Positions 11,904 to 22,500 are shown, counted from the first letter of the stretch. The stretch: 64,000 nt of DNA from Megascapheus bottae (GCA_024803745.1 JANJXV010000043.1:1199501-1263500), one strand, 5' to 3'. Translations and numbers: made by a program. The notes: generated by a model from the letters alone, not told the origin.

Positions 11904-12819
11904 TGGTTTGCAATTTTTCCAACTTGTTGTTGTAGGCACTCAGCGCAATAAATTTTCCTCTGAGTACTGCCTTTGCTGTGTCCCAAAGGAGTTGGTATTT
12001 TGTGTGCTCCTTACTGTTAAATTTCATAAACTGTTGTATTTCTGTTCTTATCTCTTCGATGACCCATTGGTGATTCAACAATGTGTTGTTCAGTCTCCAT
12101 GAGTTACAGGGTTTTCGTTGGTGGAGATGTGTGTTCAGTTCCAATTTGATGCCTTTGTGGTCTGAGAGTGTGCATGGAATAATTTCAGTTTTTCTGAATC
12201 TGTCCAGATTCATGGAAAATGTTCCATGTGCTGCTGAGAAAAACGTATATTGTGTTGTTGCTGGGTGGAATATTCTGCAGATGTCTGTTACATCTACCTG
12301 GTCTATATAGTTGTTCAGTTCTAAGGTTTCTCTGTGGATTTCTTGGCTTGTTGATCTGTCCATAGGTGAGAGTGGTGTGTTGAAGTCACCGACAATCCCT
12401 GTATTTCGATCTATGTATGATTTCAGTGTAAGTAAAGTTTGCTTGATGAACTTCGGAGCTCCGGGATTGGGTGTGTAAATATTTAGAATCGTTATGTCTT
12501 CCTGGAGGAAAGATCCCTTTAGTAGTATGTATTAACCTTCTTTGTCTTTTCTTACTAATTTTAGTTTGAAATCTATTTTATCTGATATGAGGATGGCAAC
12601 TCCAGCCTGTTTATGGGGGCCGTTAGCTTGATAGAGTTTATTCCAACCTCTCACTTTCAAATGATGATTGTTTTTTTGGGTAAGATGTGTCTCTTGAAGA
12701 CAGCAGAACGATGGCTCTTGCTTTTTGATCCAACTAGACAGCCTATGCCGTTTAATTGGAGAGTTAAGTACATTGATATTGAGAGTTAGGATTGAGAGAC
12801 ATTTATTAGTTCCTACCAT
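11904..12819 (-). pseudogene. L1 ORF2p endonuclease domain, with stop and deletion
   Basis: ORF2 begins with the Met at 12817-12819, leading into 'LSILTLNINVLNSP'. Endonuclease landmarks are visible: the LNIN asparagine, the QETHL glutamate, GDFN and SDHKG. A TAA near 12530 breaks the frame, and a ~30-bp deletion after 'AAHGTFS' removes residues that are present in the copy at 17947. Downstream of the endonuclease the frame continues ('NTLLNHQW', 'PSRRKQIIKIKAKLND') into the 113-bp repeat. The intact enzyme would be an apurinic-endonuclease-like nickase that selects the insertion site; this copy cannot make it. Confidence 0.9.
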
Positions 12820-12867
12820 TTTTAAAAGCTTTTATTAGGGCCTGTGTCTTGACAGTTCTTGTGGTCC

Positions 12868-13399
12868 TTAGATGGTATGCTGTTTAGGTGCCATTTCTTT
12901 CCCTATATTGCATTTATTTTGGTTTTCTATGTATAGAACATCTTTGGGAATTCTCTGTAGTGTTGGTTTTGTTGCAACATATTGTTGCAGCTTTTCCCTG
13001 GAAGGGAATGTTTTTATTGTTCCCTCAGTTATGAATGAGAGGTTAGCTGGGTACAGTATTCTTGGTTGGTAGTTATTTGACTTAAGGGCATGACATATAT
13101 GCTTCCAGTCACTTCTTGCTTGCATGGTCTCTGCTGAGAAATCTGGAGCTATTCTGATTGGTTTTCCTTTATAGGTTACTAAACCCTTTTCCCTGGCTGT
13201 CTTTAGGATCCTTTTTTTTGGTTTCTATTGATCCAGTTCGGATTACGCTGTGGTGGTAGGATGTTCTTTTCTTGTCAGGTCTGTTTGGGGTTCTAAAAGC
13301 TTCTTGTATCTGGATGGGCCTGCCCTTCTGGATATTTGGGAAATTCTCTAAGATGATTCCCTGAAGTATATTTCCAATACCATTGACCTCTTTCTCCAG
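12868..13399 (-). pseudogene. L1 ORF1p RRM and C-terminal domain, 5'-truncated
   Basis: The C-terminal domain of the L1 RNA-binding protein is open from 13125 to the stop at 12868-12870 ('NYQPRILYPANLSF', 'GTIKTFPSREKL'). Upstream, in another frame, the RRM region is recognisable up to the satellite junction at 13399. ORF1p trimers coat L1 RNA. The coiled coil and start codon are absent and a frame break is present, so this is a fragment. Spacing to ORF2 is about 50 bp, normal for L1. Confidence 0.85.
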
Positions 13400-16300
13400 A
13401 CCTAATCTTAAACCTAGCCCTAACCCTCACCCTCACCCTAAACCTAACCGTAACCCTAAACCTGACCCTAACCCTCAGTCTCACCCTAACCCTAATCCTA
13501 ACCCTAACTCAAACCGAAAATCTAACCCTCACCCTAACACCAACCCGTACCCTAATTCTAACCCTAACCTTAGCCCTCACCCTACCCCTAACTCTAACCG
13601 TACCCCTAACCCTAAAACTCACCCTCACCCTTACCCTAACCCTAAACCTAAACCTCACCCTATCCCTCACCCTAAACCTAAACCTCACCCTAACCCTAAC
13701 CCTAAACCTCTCTCTCACCTTAAATCTCACCCTCACCCTAACCCTAACCATAACCCTTACACTCCCCTTAAACCTCCCTGTCCCTCTAACCCAAATCCTG
13801 AACCTAACCCTAACCATAGACCTAACACTAACCCTCAAACTAACGTTCACCCTAAACCTCACCTTATCCCTAACACTAACCCTAACCCTAACATTAACCC
13901 TATCCCTCACTCTCACACTAACCTGAACCCTAACACTAACCCTAACCCTAAACCAAACTCTAACCCTAAACCTAATCCTAACCCTAACACAAACCTTTAC
14001 CCTATCCCTAACCCGAACCATAAACCTCACCCTAACCCTACCCCTAACCCTCACGTCAACCCTAAACCTACCCCTAACCCTAACCCTAACCCAAAACCAA
14101 ATCATAACCCTAACCCTAACCCTAAACCAAACCTTAATGCTAACCCTCATCCCAACCCTAACCCTTACCCTCACCCTAAACTTAACCCAAACCCTAAATT
14201 TAAGCCTATCCCTCACTCTCACCCTAAACCTAAACCTAAACCTAACCCTAAAACTAAACCAAACCCTAACCCTATCCCTAAACCTAACCCTAACCCAAAC
14301 CATAACGCTAAACCTAACCCTAACCCTAACCCTCCCCCTTTCCTAACCCCTAACCCTAACACTAAACCAAACCCTAACCCTAACCGTAACCCTATCCCTA
14401 GCCCAAACATTAACACTAATCCTAACCCTAACCCTAAACCTCACCCTAACCAGGCGCTAACCCTCACCCTAACCCGAAAGGTCACCCTAACCCTCACCTT
14501 AACCCTAACCCTCACCCTCACCCAAACCATAACCCTTACACTCACCCTAACCCTAACACTCACCCTAAACCAAAACCTAACCCTAAGACTCACCCTAACC
14601 CTCATCCTAAACCGAAACGTCACCCTAACCCTCACCTCAACCCTAACCCTAACCCTCACCCAAATCATAAACCTTACCCTCACCCTAACCCTAATACTCA
14701 CCCTAACCCTAAAACTAACCCTAAGACTCACCCTATCCCTAACCCTCAACCTCACCCTAACCCTAATCCTAACCCTCACCCTCACCCTAGCCCTCACACT
14801 AACCCTAACCCTAAACCTCACCCTCAATTTCACCCTAAGCCAAACCCTAACCCTAACACTAACTCTAACCCTAACTCAAACTCTAACCCTAAACCTAAAC
14901 CTAACCCTAACCCTAACACTCATTCTTACTCTCACTCTCACCCTAACCCTCAAGCTAATCCTAACCCTTACCCTAACCCTCACCCTCACACTCCCCTTTC
15001 CCCTCCCCCTAAACCTCACCCTCACCCGAAACATAACCCTAACAATAACCCTAAAACTAAACAAAATCCTAAACTTAACTATAATGGTAACACTAACCCT
15101 CACCCTCAGCCTCACCTTAACCCGAACCCAAACCCTAACACTAACCCTCACCTTAACCCTAACCCTAACCCTGACTGTAAACCCGAGCCTCACCCTAAAT
15201 CTCATCCTAACCCTGACCCTAGTAGTAACTCTCACCCTAACACTAACCCTAACCCTAAACATCAACCTGACCCTCAGCGTCCCACTAACCCTAACCCAAA
15301 CCCTAACCCTAAGTCTCACACTAACACTAACCCTAACACTGACCCTAACCCTCACCCTTTCCCTCACCCTAAACCTAACCCTCAACCTCACCCCAACCCT
15401 CACCCTAACCTAACCTAACCATAACCATAATCATAACCCTCACACTAAACCTAACCCTAAACCTCACACTCACCATCCCACTCACCCTAACCTTCCCCTC
15501 ACCCTAACCATAACCCTAACACAAAATCTCATCCTACCCCTCAGCCTCACCATAACCCTAATCGTAACCCAAACCCTAACCCAAAACTTAACCCTCACAC
15601 TAACCTGAACAGTAATCCTAACCCATACCCCAAACCTCACCCTAAAAGTAACCCTCACCCTAACCCTAACTCTAACCCTATTCCTAACCCTAAACCTCAT
15701 CCTCTCCCTAACCCTAACCCCAACCCTAAACCTCACCCTATCCTTCACTCTAATCCTAGCACTCACTCTAACGTTAACCCTAACAGTCACGCTCACCCTA
15801 ACACTCACCCTAACCCTCACCCTAACCCCAACCCTAAACATAAACGTAACCCTAAACCTCACCCTCACTCTTACCCTAACCCTAACCCTCACCCTCACCC
15901 TAACCCTCACCCTAACTGTAACGCTCACCCTCACCCTTAGCCTAACCTTAACCCTAACCTCAACCCTCTCTCTCACTCTCAACTTAAACCTAACCCTAAC
16001 CTTAACCCTAAGCATAAAACAAATCCTAACCCTACGCCTATCTCTAATCTTAACCCTAACCAAAACAAAAGCCCTAACGTTAACATTAATTCTGACCCTC
16101 ACCCTAACCTCACCCTAAACCTAATCCTCAACCTCACCCTAACCCCAACACTCATCCTAACCCTCACCCTCACCCTCACCCTAACCCTAACCCCAAACCT
16201 AACCTTCACCCTAACCCTCTCCCTCTCCCGAACTATCACCCTAACCCTAACTCTAACCCTAAACCTCACCCATTTACTCACCCTAAACCTAACCCTAACC

Positions 16301-17946
16301 CTTACCCTCACCCTAACCCTCAACCTAACCCTAACCGTCACACTCACCCTAACCCTAACCTTAACACTAACCCTCACCCTAACCCTCAACTGCACCCTAA
16401 CCCTCACCCTAAACCTCACACTCACCCTATCCCTAACCCTAAACATAAATTTCACCCTAACCCTCTCTGTCAACTGAACAATCACTCTAAGCCTAACTCT
16501 AAAAATAAACCTCAGCCACTTCCTCAACCTAAACCTAACCCTAACCCTCACGCTAACCCTCAACCTAGTCCTAACCATCACCCTCACCATAACCCTCACC
16601 CTCACCCTAACCCTAACCCTAACCCTTACACTAACCTAACCCTATCCCTCAACCTTTCCCTCACCCTAAGCCTAAGCCTAAGCCTAACCCTAAGCCTAAG
16701 CCTAACCCTAACCCAAACCCTAACCCTAACCCTAACCCTCAGTCTCACCCTAAACCTCACCCTAAACCTACCTCTAACACTCACACTCACCCTCACCCTC
16801 ACCCTAACCATAACCCTAACACTAACCCTAACATTAACCCAAACCCTAACTTTAACACTAACCGTACCCTTAACCCTAACCCTCACCGTCAGTCTCACCC
16901 TAATCCTAACACTAACCCTCACCTTAACACTAACCCAAACACTAACCGTAACCCTAAGTCTCACCCTTAACCACACCGAACCCCAACCCTATCCGTAACC
17001 AACACCCTAACACTAACTCTAACCTTAACCCTAACCCTAAACGTCAACCTAACCCTCATCGTTCCCCTAACCCTAACCCTAACACTAACACTAACCCTAA
17101 CCCTCACCCAATCCCTCACCCTAACCCTAACCCTCAACCTCACCCTAACCCTCATCGTAACCCTAACCTAACCCTAACCGTAACCCTCACCCTCGCCCTA
17201 ACCCTCACCCTAAACCTAACCCTAGACCTCACACTCACTCTCACCCTAACCCTCACGCTAACACTAAGCCTAAACCTCACACTCCCCCTCCTGCTTCACC
17301 CTAACCCTCCCCCTCCCCCTAACCCTAACCCTCACACTTACTCTAACACTAACCCAAACCCTACCCTTAACCCTAACCCTAACCCTAAAACTAACCCTCA
17401 CCCTCATCCTCACTCTCACCCTAACCCTAACCCTAACACTTACCCTCACCTTTACCCTAACCCTCACCCTAATCGGAACTCCAAGCCTCACCCTAAACCT
17501 CACTGTAACCCTAACTCTAACCCTAGCATAATTCTCACCCTAACACTAACCCTAACCCTAACACTAAACCTCACCCTAACCCTCAGCCTCACCCTAAACC
17601 TAATCCTAAACCTACCCGAAACCCTAACCCTAAACCTAACCCTCACCCTAACCCTAACTGTAAACCTAACCCATACCCTAATCTTCACCCTAAACTTAAC
17701 CCTCACCCTAACACTAACTCTAACCCTATCCCTAACCCTAAACCTCACCCTCACCCTCACCCTAACCCTGACACTAACCCTAAACCTCACCCTATCCCTC
17801 ACCCTAATCCTAACCCTCACCCTAACCCTAAGCCTAACTGTAACCCTCACCCTCACCCTTACCCTTAGCCTAACCTTAACCCTAAACTTAATTCTCTCCC
17901 TCACTCTCAACCTAAACATAACCCTAACCATAACCATAACCATAAA
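13400..17946 (-). repeat. Inverted satellite block, CCCTAA orientation on +
   Basis: Hexamers here are CCCTAA and variants (CCCTCA, CCCTAT, ACCTAA), the reverse complement of the flanking arrays. The change of strand happens across L1 elements: G-rich left of 7941 and C-rich right of 13399. I saw no copy of the AGGGACCCTTAGGG header in either orientation, so this block may belong to another higher-order family. The very long open frame at 13383-15413 (Asn-Pro then Thr-Leu repeats) is a by-product of the 6-bp period. No gene is seen. Confidence 0.92.
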
Positions 17947-18688
17947 ACAGGGTTTTCGTTGGTGGAGATGTGTGTTCAGTTCCAATTTGATGACTTTGTG
18001 GTCTGAGAGTGTGCATGGAATAAATTCAATGTTTCTGAATCTGTCCAGGTTTGTTTTATGGCCTAAGATGTGGTCTATTTTGGAAAATGTTCCATGTGCT
18101 GCTGAGAAAAACGTATATTGTGTTGTTGCTGGGTGGAATAGTCTGCAGATGTCTGTTAGATCTACCTGGTCTATATAGTTGTTCATTTCTAAGGTTTCTC
18201 TGTTGAGTTTTTGTCTTGTTGATCTGTCCATAGGTGAGAGTGGTGTGTTAAAGTCACCAACAATCACTGTGTTTCGATCTATGTATGGTTTCAGTGTAAG
18301 TAAAGTTTGCTTGATGAACTTCGGAGCTCCGGGATTGGGTGTGTAAATATTTAGGATTGTTATGTCTTCCTGGAGGAAAGATCCCTTTAGTAGTATGTAG
18401 TAACCTTCTTTGTCTTTTCTTACTAATTTTGGTTTGAAGTCTATTTTATCTGATATGAGGATGGCAACTCCAGCCTGTTTATGGGGGCCGTTAGCTTTAT
18501 AGAATTTATTCCAACCTTTCACTTTCAAAAGATGATTGTTTTTTTGGGGTAAGATGTGTCTCTTGAAGACAGCAGAACGATGGCTCTTGCTTTTTGATCC
18601 AACTAGACAACCTATGCCGTTTAATTGGAGAGTTAAGTCCATTGATATTGAGCGTTAGGATTGAGAGATATTTATTAGTTCCTACCAT
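17947..18688 (-). pseudogene. L1 ORF2p endonuclease domain, frameshifted and 3'-truncated
   Basis: ORF2 starts at the Met at 18686-18688 ('LSILTLNINGLNSP', 'QETHL'). A one-base insertion in the T/G run near 18540-18550 moves the frame, which then stays open through 'KQAGVAILISDKIDF', 'TVIVGDFNTPLS', 'KIDHILGHK' and 'CTLSDHK' to the satellite edge. Endonuclease catalytic positions are visible, but the protein is split and has no RT. It reads straight into satellite, giving a meaningless Val-Arg tail. Confidence 0.9.
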
Positions 18689-18736
18689 TTTTAAAAGCTT
18701 TTCTTAGGGCCTGTGTCTTGACAGTTGTTTTGGTCC

Positions 18737-19138
18737 TTAGATGGTATGCTGTTTAGATGCCATTTCTTTCCCTATATTGCATTTATTTTGGTTTTCTATG
18801 TATAGAACATCTTTGAGAATTCTCTGTAGTGTTGGTTTTGTTGCGACATGTTGTTAGAGCTTTTCCCTGGAATGGAATGTTTTTATTGTTCCCTCACTTA
18901 TGAATGTGAGGTTAGCTGGGTACAGTATTCTTGGTTGGTAGTTATTTGACTTAAGGGCATGACATATTTGCTTCCAGTCACTTCTTGCTTGCATGGTCTC
19001 TGCTGAGAAACCTGGTGTTATTCTTATTGGTTTGCCTTTATAAGTTACTGATCCCTTTTCCCTGGCTGACTTTAGGATCTTTTCTTTGGTTTCTATTGAT
19101 CCAGTTCGGATTACGATGTGGCGGTGGGATGTTCTTGT
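18737..19138 (-). pseudogene. L1 ORF1p C-terminal fragment
   Basis: Homologous to the ORF1 remnant at 12868-13262. It carries the same domain, with point changes and a stop after 'KGISNL' on the minus strand. Homology ends at 19138, in the RRM region, where GC-rich tandem units begin. The fragment is too short and broken to encode ORF1p. Confidence 0.8.
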
Positions 19139-19520
19139 CCCAGCTGGAGGATGCCCCGCTTAATAATTGAGGGGGGGGGCAGATGCTGGCTCTTATTTTC
19201 TTGCACACCCTACAAGCTGTTGTAAGGCAGGGTTCCAGCACCCTCCACTCTCCAGATCCAGTGGCCTGGGAGAGGATCCTGGTGGGCGGGTGGGAGCTGT
19301 CACCGCTCCACCTCCCCTGGTGGCATGCCAAATCTTAGGGTCCGCCCGCTTGTCAGTCTCCAGTCAGAGGGCTGGGAGTTGAGCCCGTTGGGCGGGTGGA
19401 AGTTGGGACAGCTCCACCTCCCCTGGTGGGGTGCTGAGTCTTAGGGTCTGCCCACTTGTCAGTCTCCAGTCAGAGGGCTGGGGGTTGAGACCGTGGGCAG
19501 GTGGGAGTTGGGACAAAACA
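19139..19520 (-). repeat. GC-rich ~106-bp tandem units, probable L1 5' UTR monomers
   Basis: Two near-copies of a ~106-bp unit are visible, sharing 'ccacctcccctggtgg' and 'tgtcagtctccagtcagagg' at 19351 and 19457, plus a third partial copy ending near 19515. Base composition is far more GC-rich than the neighbours. The units lie where the promoter of the minus-strand L1 should be, and several rodent L1 families have tandem 5' UTR monomers, so that is the preferred reading. The missing N-terminal half of ORF1 implies a deletion between monomers and gene. Unrelated GC-rich sequence cannot be excluded. Confidence 0.55.
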
Positions 19521-19525
19521 TGAAA

Positions 19526-19714
19526 TTTTTTTGCCAGTCCTGTGCTTGAGCTCAAGGCCTGAGGACTGTCCTTGGACATTCTCAAGGCTAGAGCTCTACC
19601 ACTTGAGCCTCAGCAACATTTCCGGCTTTTTTCTATATATGGTACCGAGGAATCAAACCCAGTCTTAATGCATGCTAGGCAAGCACTTTAGCCACTAGGC
19701 CAAACTCCCGGCCC
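19526..19714 (-). mobile_element. Dimeric ID-like SINE
   Basis: On the minus strand it begins with GGGCCGGGAGTTTGGCCTAG and has a tRNA-like A box, a GGTTTGATTCC B box, a second ID-like unit ('GCTCAAGTGGTAGAGC', 'GAGCTCAAGCAC') and an A-rich tail at 19526-19532. Two-unit ID SINEs of this type are characteristic of geomyoid rodents. This is the best single clue to the organism. Confidence 0.82.
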
Positions 19715-19756
19715 TAATCCTAAACCTCAACCAAACCCTCACCCTCACCCTAACCC
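19715..19756 (-). repeat. Residual C-rich satellite next to the SINE
   Basis: 42 bp of CCCTAA-type repeat follow the SINE before the strand switch. The L1 fragment, GC-rich units and SINE therefore sit between two C-rich stretches, so the inverted block really extends from 13400 to about 19756. Confidence 0.8.
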
Positions 19757-19771
19757 TTTGGTTAGGGTGAG
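19744..19771. repeat. Palindromic strand-switch junction of the satellite
   Basis: CTCACCCTAACC (19744-19755) and GGTTAGGGTGAG (19760-19771) are perfect inverted repeats around a CTTT spacer. C-rich satellite lies to the left and G-rich to the right, so this is the physical point where array orientation flips. Confidence 0.9.
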
Positions 19772-21430
19772 TGTTAGGGTGAAGGTGAGGGTTAGGGTGA
19801 ATTTAAGGATCAGGGCTAGGACTAGGGTTAGGATTAGGCTTAGGATAAGGGTTAGGGTTAGGGTTATATATAGGGATAGGGCTAGGGCTAGGTTTAGGGT
19901 TTGGGTTAAGGTTAGGGTTAGGGTGAGCGTGAGAGTGAGGGTTAGGATGAGGGTTATGGTGAGGGTTAGGGTTAGGGTTAATTTTAGGGTTAGGGTTAGG
20001 GTGAGGGTGAGGTTTAGGGTGTGGGTGAGGGTGAGGGTTAGGGTTAGGGTTATTGTGAAGATGATGGTGAGGGTGAGGGTTAGGGTTAGGGTTAGGGTTT
20101 GGGTTAGGAGTTAGGGGTTATATTTAGGGTAAGGGTTAGGGTTATGTTTATGGTTAAGGTTAGGGTTTGGGTTAAGTGTTAGGGTTAGGTTTAGGGACCT
20201 TTACAGTTATGGATAGGATTAGGGTTAGGGTTAGGGTTATGTTAAGATTTAGGGTTAGCGTTAGGGTTAGGGTTAGAGTGAGGGTTAGGGTGAGTTTGAG
20301 AGTTAGGGTTAGCGTTAGTGTTAGGCTTAGGGTTAGGTTTATGGTTAGGGTTAGGGTTGGGTTAGGATATGGTAAGGGTTAGGTTTAATGTTAGGGTTAG
20401 GGTGGGTGTTTGGGTTAGTGTTAGGGTGAGGGTGAGGGTGAGGTTTCGGATTAGGGTTAGGTTGAGGGTGAGGATTAGGGTTAGGGTTAGGGATAGGTTT
20501 AAGATTACATTGAGGTTTAGAGTGAGGATTAGGGTAAGGTTTATGGTTGGGGTTAGGGTTAGGGTTAGGGTGAGGTTTTGGGTGAGGCTTAGGTTTAGGG
20601 TTAGGGTTAGGGTTAGTATTAGGTTTAGGTTTAGGTTTAAGGTGAGGGAGAGGGTGATGGTTACGGTTAGGGTTAGGGTTTGTGTGAGGGTTAGGGTGAG
20701 GGTTAGGGGTAGGGGTAGGGGAATCATTAGGTTTAAGGTTAGTGCGAGTGTTAGTGTGAGAGTTACAGTTAGGGTTAGGGTTAGGGTTATGGTGAGGGTC
20801 AGGGTGAGGGTTAGTTTAGGGTTAGGTTTAGAGTTAGAGTGAGGTTTAGGGTGAGGGTTAGGGTTGGGGTTAAGTTTAGGGTGAGGCTGAGGCCGAGGGC
20901 TAGGGTGAGGGTGATGGTTAGGGTTAGGAAGAGGATTAGGGTGAGGGTTAGGGTCTGGGTTACAGTTAGGTTTAGGGTAAGGGTTAAGGTTAAGGTTAGG
21001 GTTATGATGAGTGTTAGAGTGTGGATGAGGTTTTGCATTAGGGTTAGGGTGAGGGTTAAGTTTAGAGTTAGGGTTAGGGTAAGGTTTAGGGTGAATATTA
21101 GGGTTAGGGTTAGGGTTAGAATTAGGGTTAGGGCTTGGGTTAGGGGCAATGTTGGGGTTAGGGTTAGAGTTAGGGTGAGGGTGTGGGTTAGGGTTATGAT
21201 TAGGGTGAAGGTTCCGGTTAGAGTGAGGTTTATGAGAGATTTAGGGTTAGGGTTAGGTTGAGGGTGAGGTTGAGGTTTAGTGTGAGGGTGAGGGTTAGGG
21301 TGAGGATTAGGGTTAGGGTTAAGATGAGGGTGAGAATGAGGTTTAGGTTTAGGGTGAGCGTAAGGGTTAGTATGAGGGTTAGGGTTAGAGTTATGGTGAG
21401 GGTTAGAGTTTGGGTTAGGGTTAGGGTTAG
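19757..21430 (+). repeat. G-rich TTAGGG-type satellite
   Basis: Orientation is the same as 1-7940. A diverged header (GGGACCTTTACAGTTATGG) occurs near 20200. No gene is seen. It ends exactly at the ERV-1 target-site duplication GGTTAG. Confidence 0.93.
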
Positions 21431-21742
21431 TGTCAGAGACATTCTCCCCTTCCCTGAATTCTTAGCATAAGAATGTGCCTGCATAGTTCCTTGCCCTAAG
21501 GTCACTAAGCAACCCTTGCCTGCTTGTATTGATATGTAAACATCCTACCACCTGACCTCCTACCCTGAGCAGTACCCCAACCCCCTCTTGCCTCTCCTGA
21601 AGAGGCATATAAGCCCCTGTGTGAAAAATAAAATTCGCAGCTTGATCAGAATGCTTGTCTTGCTGCCTTCTTCGTGTCTCCTGTCCCTTTCATTCCTCCC
21701 TCTAGGTTCTTGGCCCTAGTTGACGTCCCGCCGGACGGGACA
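21431..21742 (+). repeat. ERV-1 5' LTR
   Basis: 312 bp, TGTCAGAGAC...GGGACA. A TATA-like CATATAAG lies near 21606 and a polyadenylation signal AATAAA at 21627-21632. The U5 end forms a hairpin, GTCCCG/CGGGAC with a 5-nt loop (21725-21741), one base before the LTR terminus and 3 nt before the primer site. Confidence 0.95.
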
Positions 21743-21744
21743 AA

Positions 21745-21762
21745 TGGCGCCCAACGTGGGGC
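21745..21762 (+). promoter_or_regulatory. ERV-1 primer binding site, tRNA-Lys
   Basis: TGGCGCCCAACGTGGGGC starts 2 nt after the LTR and matches the primer site complementary to tRNA-Lys(1,2), used by type-D betaretroviruses. Confidence 0.93.
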
Positions 21763-21900
21763 TCGAGTGCCCGCGAGGCTGAGGAACGCTGTCTTCCAGG
21801 AAACCTTGGATCCAAGTGATTGTGTGACCAGCTCGGAGTAGCCCGCCCGAGACATCTCGGTCAACGCTGAGTGGAGACGGCGAAAGGTAAGTGACTGACC

Positions 21901-21966
21901 ATGGGACAGGCATCATCGTCACAGGAATTGTTCATAGGCTCTCAAGACACGAAGAATTTGGGTTAA
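21901..21966 (+). pseudogene. ERV-1 gag matrix start, stops after 21 codons
   Basis: An ATG 14 bp after the splice donor opens a frame beginning M-G-Q and containing 'SSSQELFIG', homologous to the matrix N-terminus of ERV-2 at 38719. The second-position glycine is the usual myristoylation site of betaretroviral Gag. The frame ends at TAA (21964-21966). The remainder of this matrix domain is gone, replaced by a duplicated GC-rich stretch. Confidence 0.8.
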
Positions 21967-21974
21967 AAAGAATT

Positions 21975-22069
21975 AAGTACGGCGAGGAGGTACTGCGACA
22001 GGCCTCCCGACCCCCCTTCTAAGTAAGTACGGCGAGGAGGTACTGCGACAGGCCTCCCGACCCCCTTCT
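21975..22069 (+). repeat. 50-bp tandem duplication in the ERV-1 leader/gag region
   Basis: 'aagtacggcgaggaggtact' and the following 25 bases occur at 21975 and again at 22025. The copies differ mainly by one C in the C run. ERV-2 lacks this sequence. Confidence 0.9.
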
Positions 22070-22104
22070 CTCATGCCCCGGCTCTCCACGAGCCCGATCC
22101 CCCT

Positions 22105-22329
22105 ATGCCTGATTTATCAGCCTTGCGGCGATCACTCCAACATAGACGGGAACATATTCAACTCCTTAAGAGTTGCGTTCCCTCCCTCGATTTAGAACTC
22201 TGCCACCTTGCTTTTGAAAAACCAAACCTTCTTAGCTTTCCCGGTAACCCAGAGCCAAGCTGGAGATCAGATTCATGTAGTTATTGCAATTGTGGTCAAA
22301 TAAGGAAGATTTTCTGCTTGAAACTGTAA
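22105..22329 (+). other. Unidentified 74-codon open stretch in ERV-1
   Basis: The predicted product is rich in Arg, Gln, Ser and Cys ('ALRRSLQHRREHIQLLK') and its last ~20 codons run into sequence shared with ERV-2. I do not recognise a domain. Position between matrix and the RT remnant suggests leftover retroviral sequence, not a functional gene. Confidence 0.3.
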
Positions 22330-22500
22330 ATAGTGCATGCTTGGCCATGTATGCTATAAATAGCCTTTACCAAATGTGTTTGACAAGAATTGTTTTTATG
22401 TAGATAAAATGATCATTGATCTTAAAGATTGCTTTTTTACAATTTCCCTACACTCTGATAATATTTTGTTGGCGGCTCAGGACAGGTCAGATCTACAAAA
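22270..22500 (+). pseudogene. ERV-1 misplaced reverse-transcriptase fragment
   Basis: This is nearly identical to 38936-39159 of ERV-2. It encodes 'IIDLKDCFFTI', the block holding the first catalytic aspartate of retroviral RT, fused directly to a DNILLA-like remnant of the catalytic box. Most of the intervening RT is deleted. The fragment lies upstream of gag capsid sequence, which is the wrong order for any retrovirus. Confidence 0.8.

Larger units (their letters stand above)
11791..13399 (-). mobile_element. LINE-1, 5' portion (ORF1 end plus ORF2 endonuclease)
   Basis: On the minus strand this carries the end of ORF1, a short inter-ORF spacer and the ORF2 endonuclease region. It is colinear with the L1 at 7941-11178. 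The element begins abruptly in ORF1 at about 13399, where CCCTAA-type satellite starts, so the 5' UTR and the N-terminal half of ORF1 are absent. About 1.2 kb of it matches the L1 piece at 17947-19138 closely. One visible difference is a ~30-bp deletion here, near 12213, relative to that copy. Confidence 0.9.
17947..19138 (-). mobile_element. LINE-1 fragment truncated at both ends
   Basis: On the minus strand this runs from the ORF1 RRM region through the inter-ORF spacer into the ORF2 endonuclease. It stops in the middle of that domain at 17946, where C-rich satellite begins with no poly-A tail. Loss of the 3' end is not how L1 normally truncates, so recombination or deletion with the satellite is likely. 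It is highly similar to 12104-13262. Confidence 0.9.

Noticed and set aside
13383..15413. 676-codon open frame of Asn-Pro and Thr-Leu repeats
   Set aside because: It begins in L1 sequence and runs through CCCTAA satellite. A hexamer period removes stops from some frames automatically, and no domain or codon bias is present.
17500..18642. 380-codon frame that appears to fuse an endonuclease with an Arg-rich tail
   Set aside because: It is the L1 ORF2 endonuclease reading through its broken end into satellite; the tail has no meaning.
19038..19331. 97-codon minus-strand frame across the L1/GC-rich junction
   Set aside because: It joins the tail of ORF1 to tandem 5' units in a chance frame; no conserved domain in the novel part.
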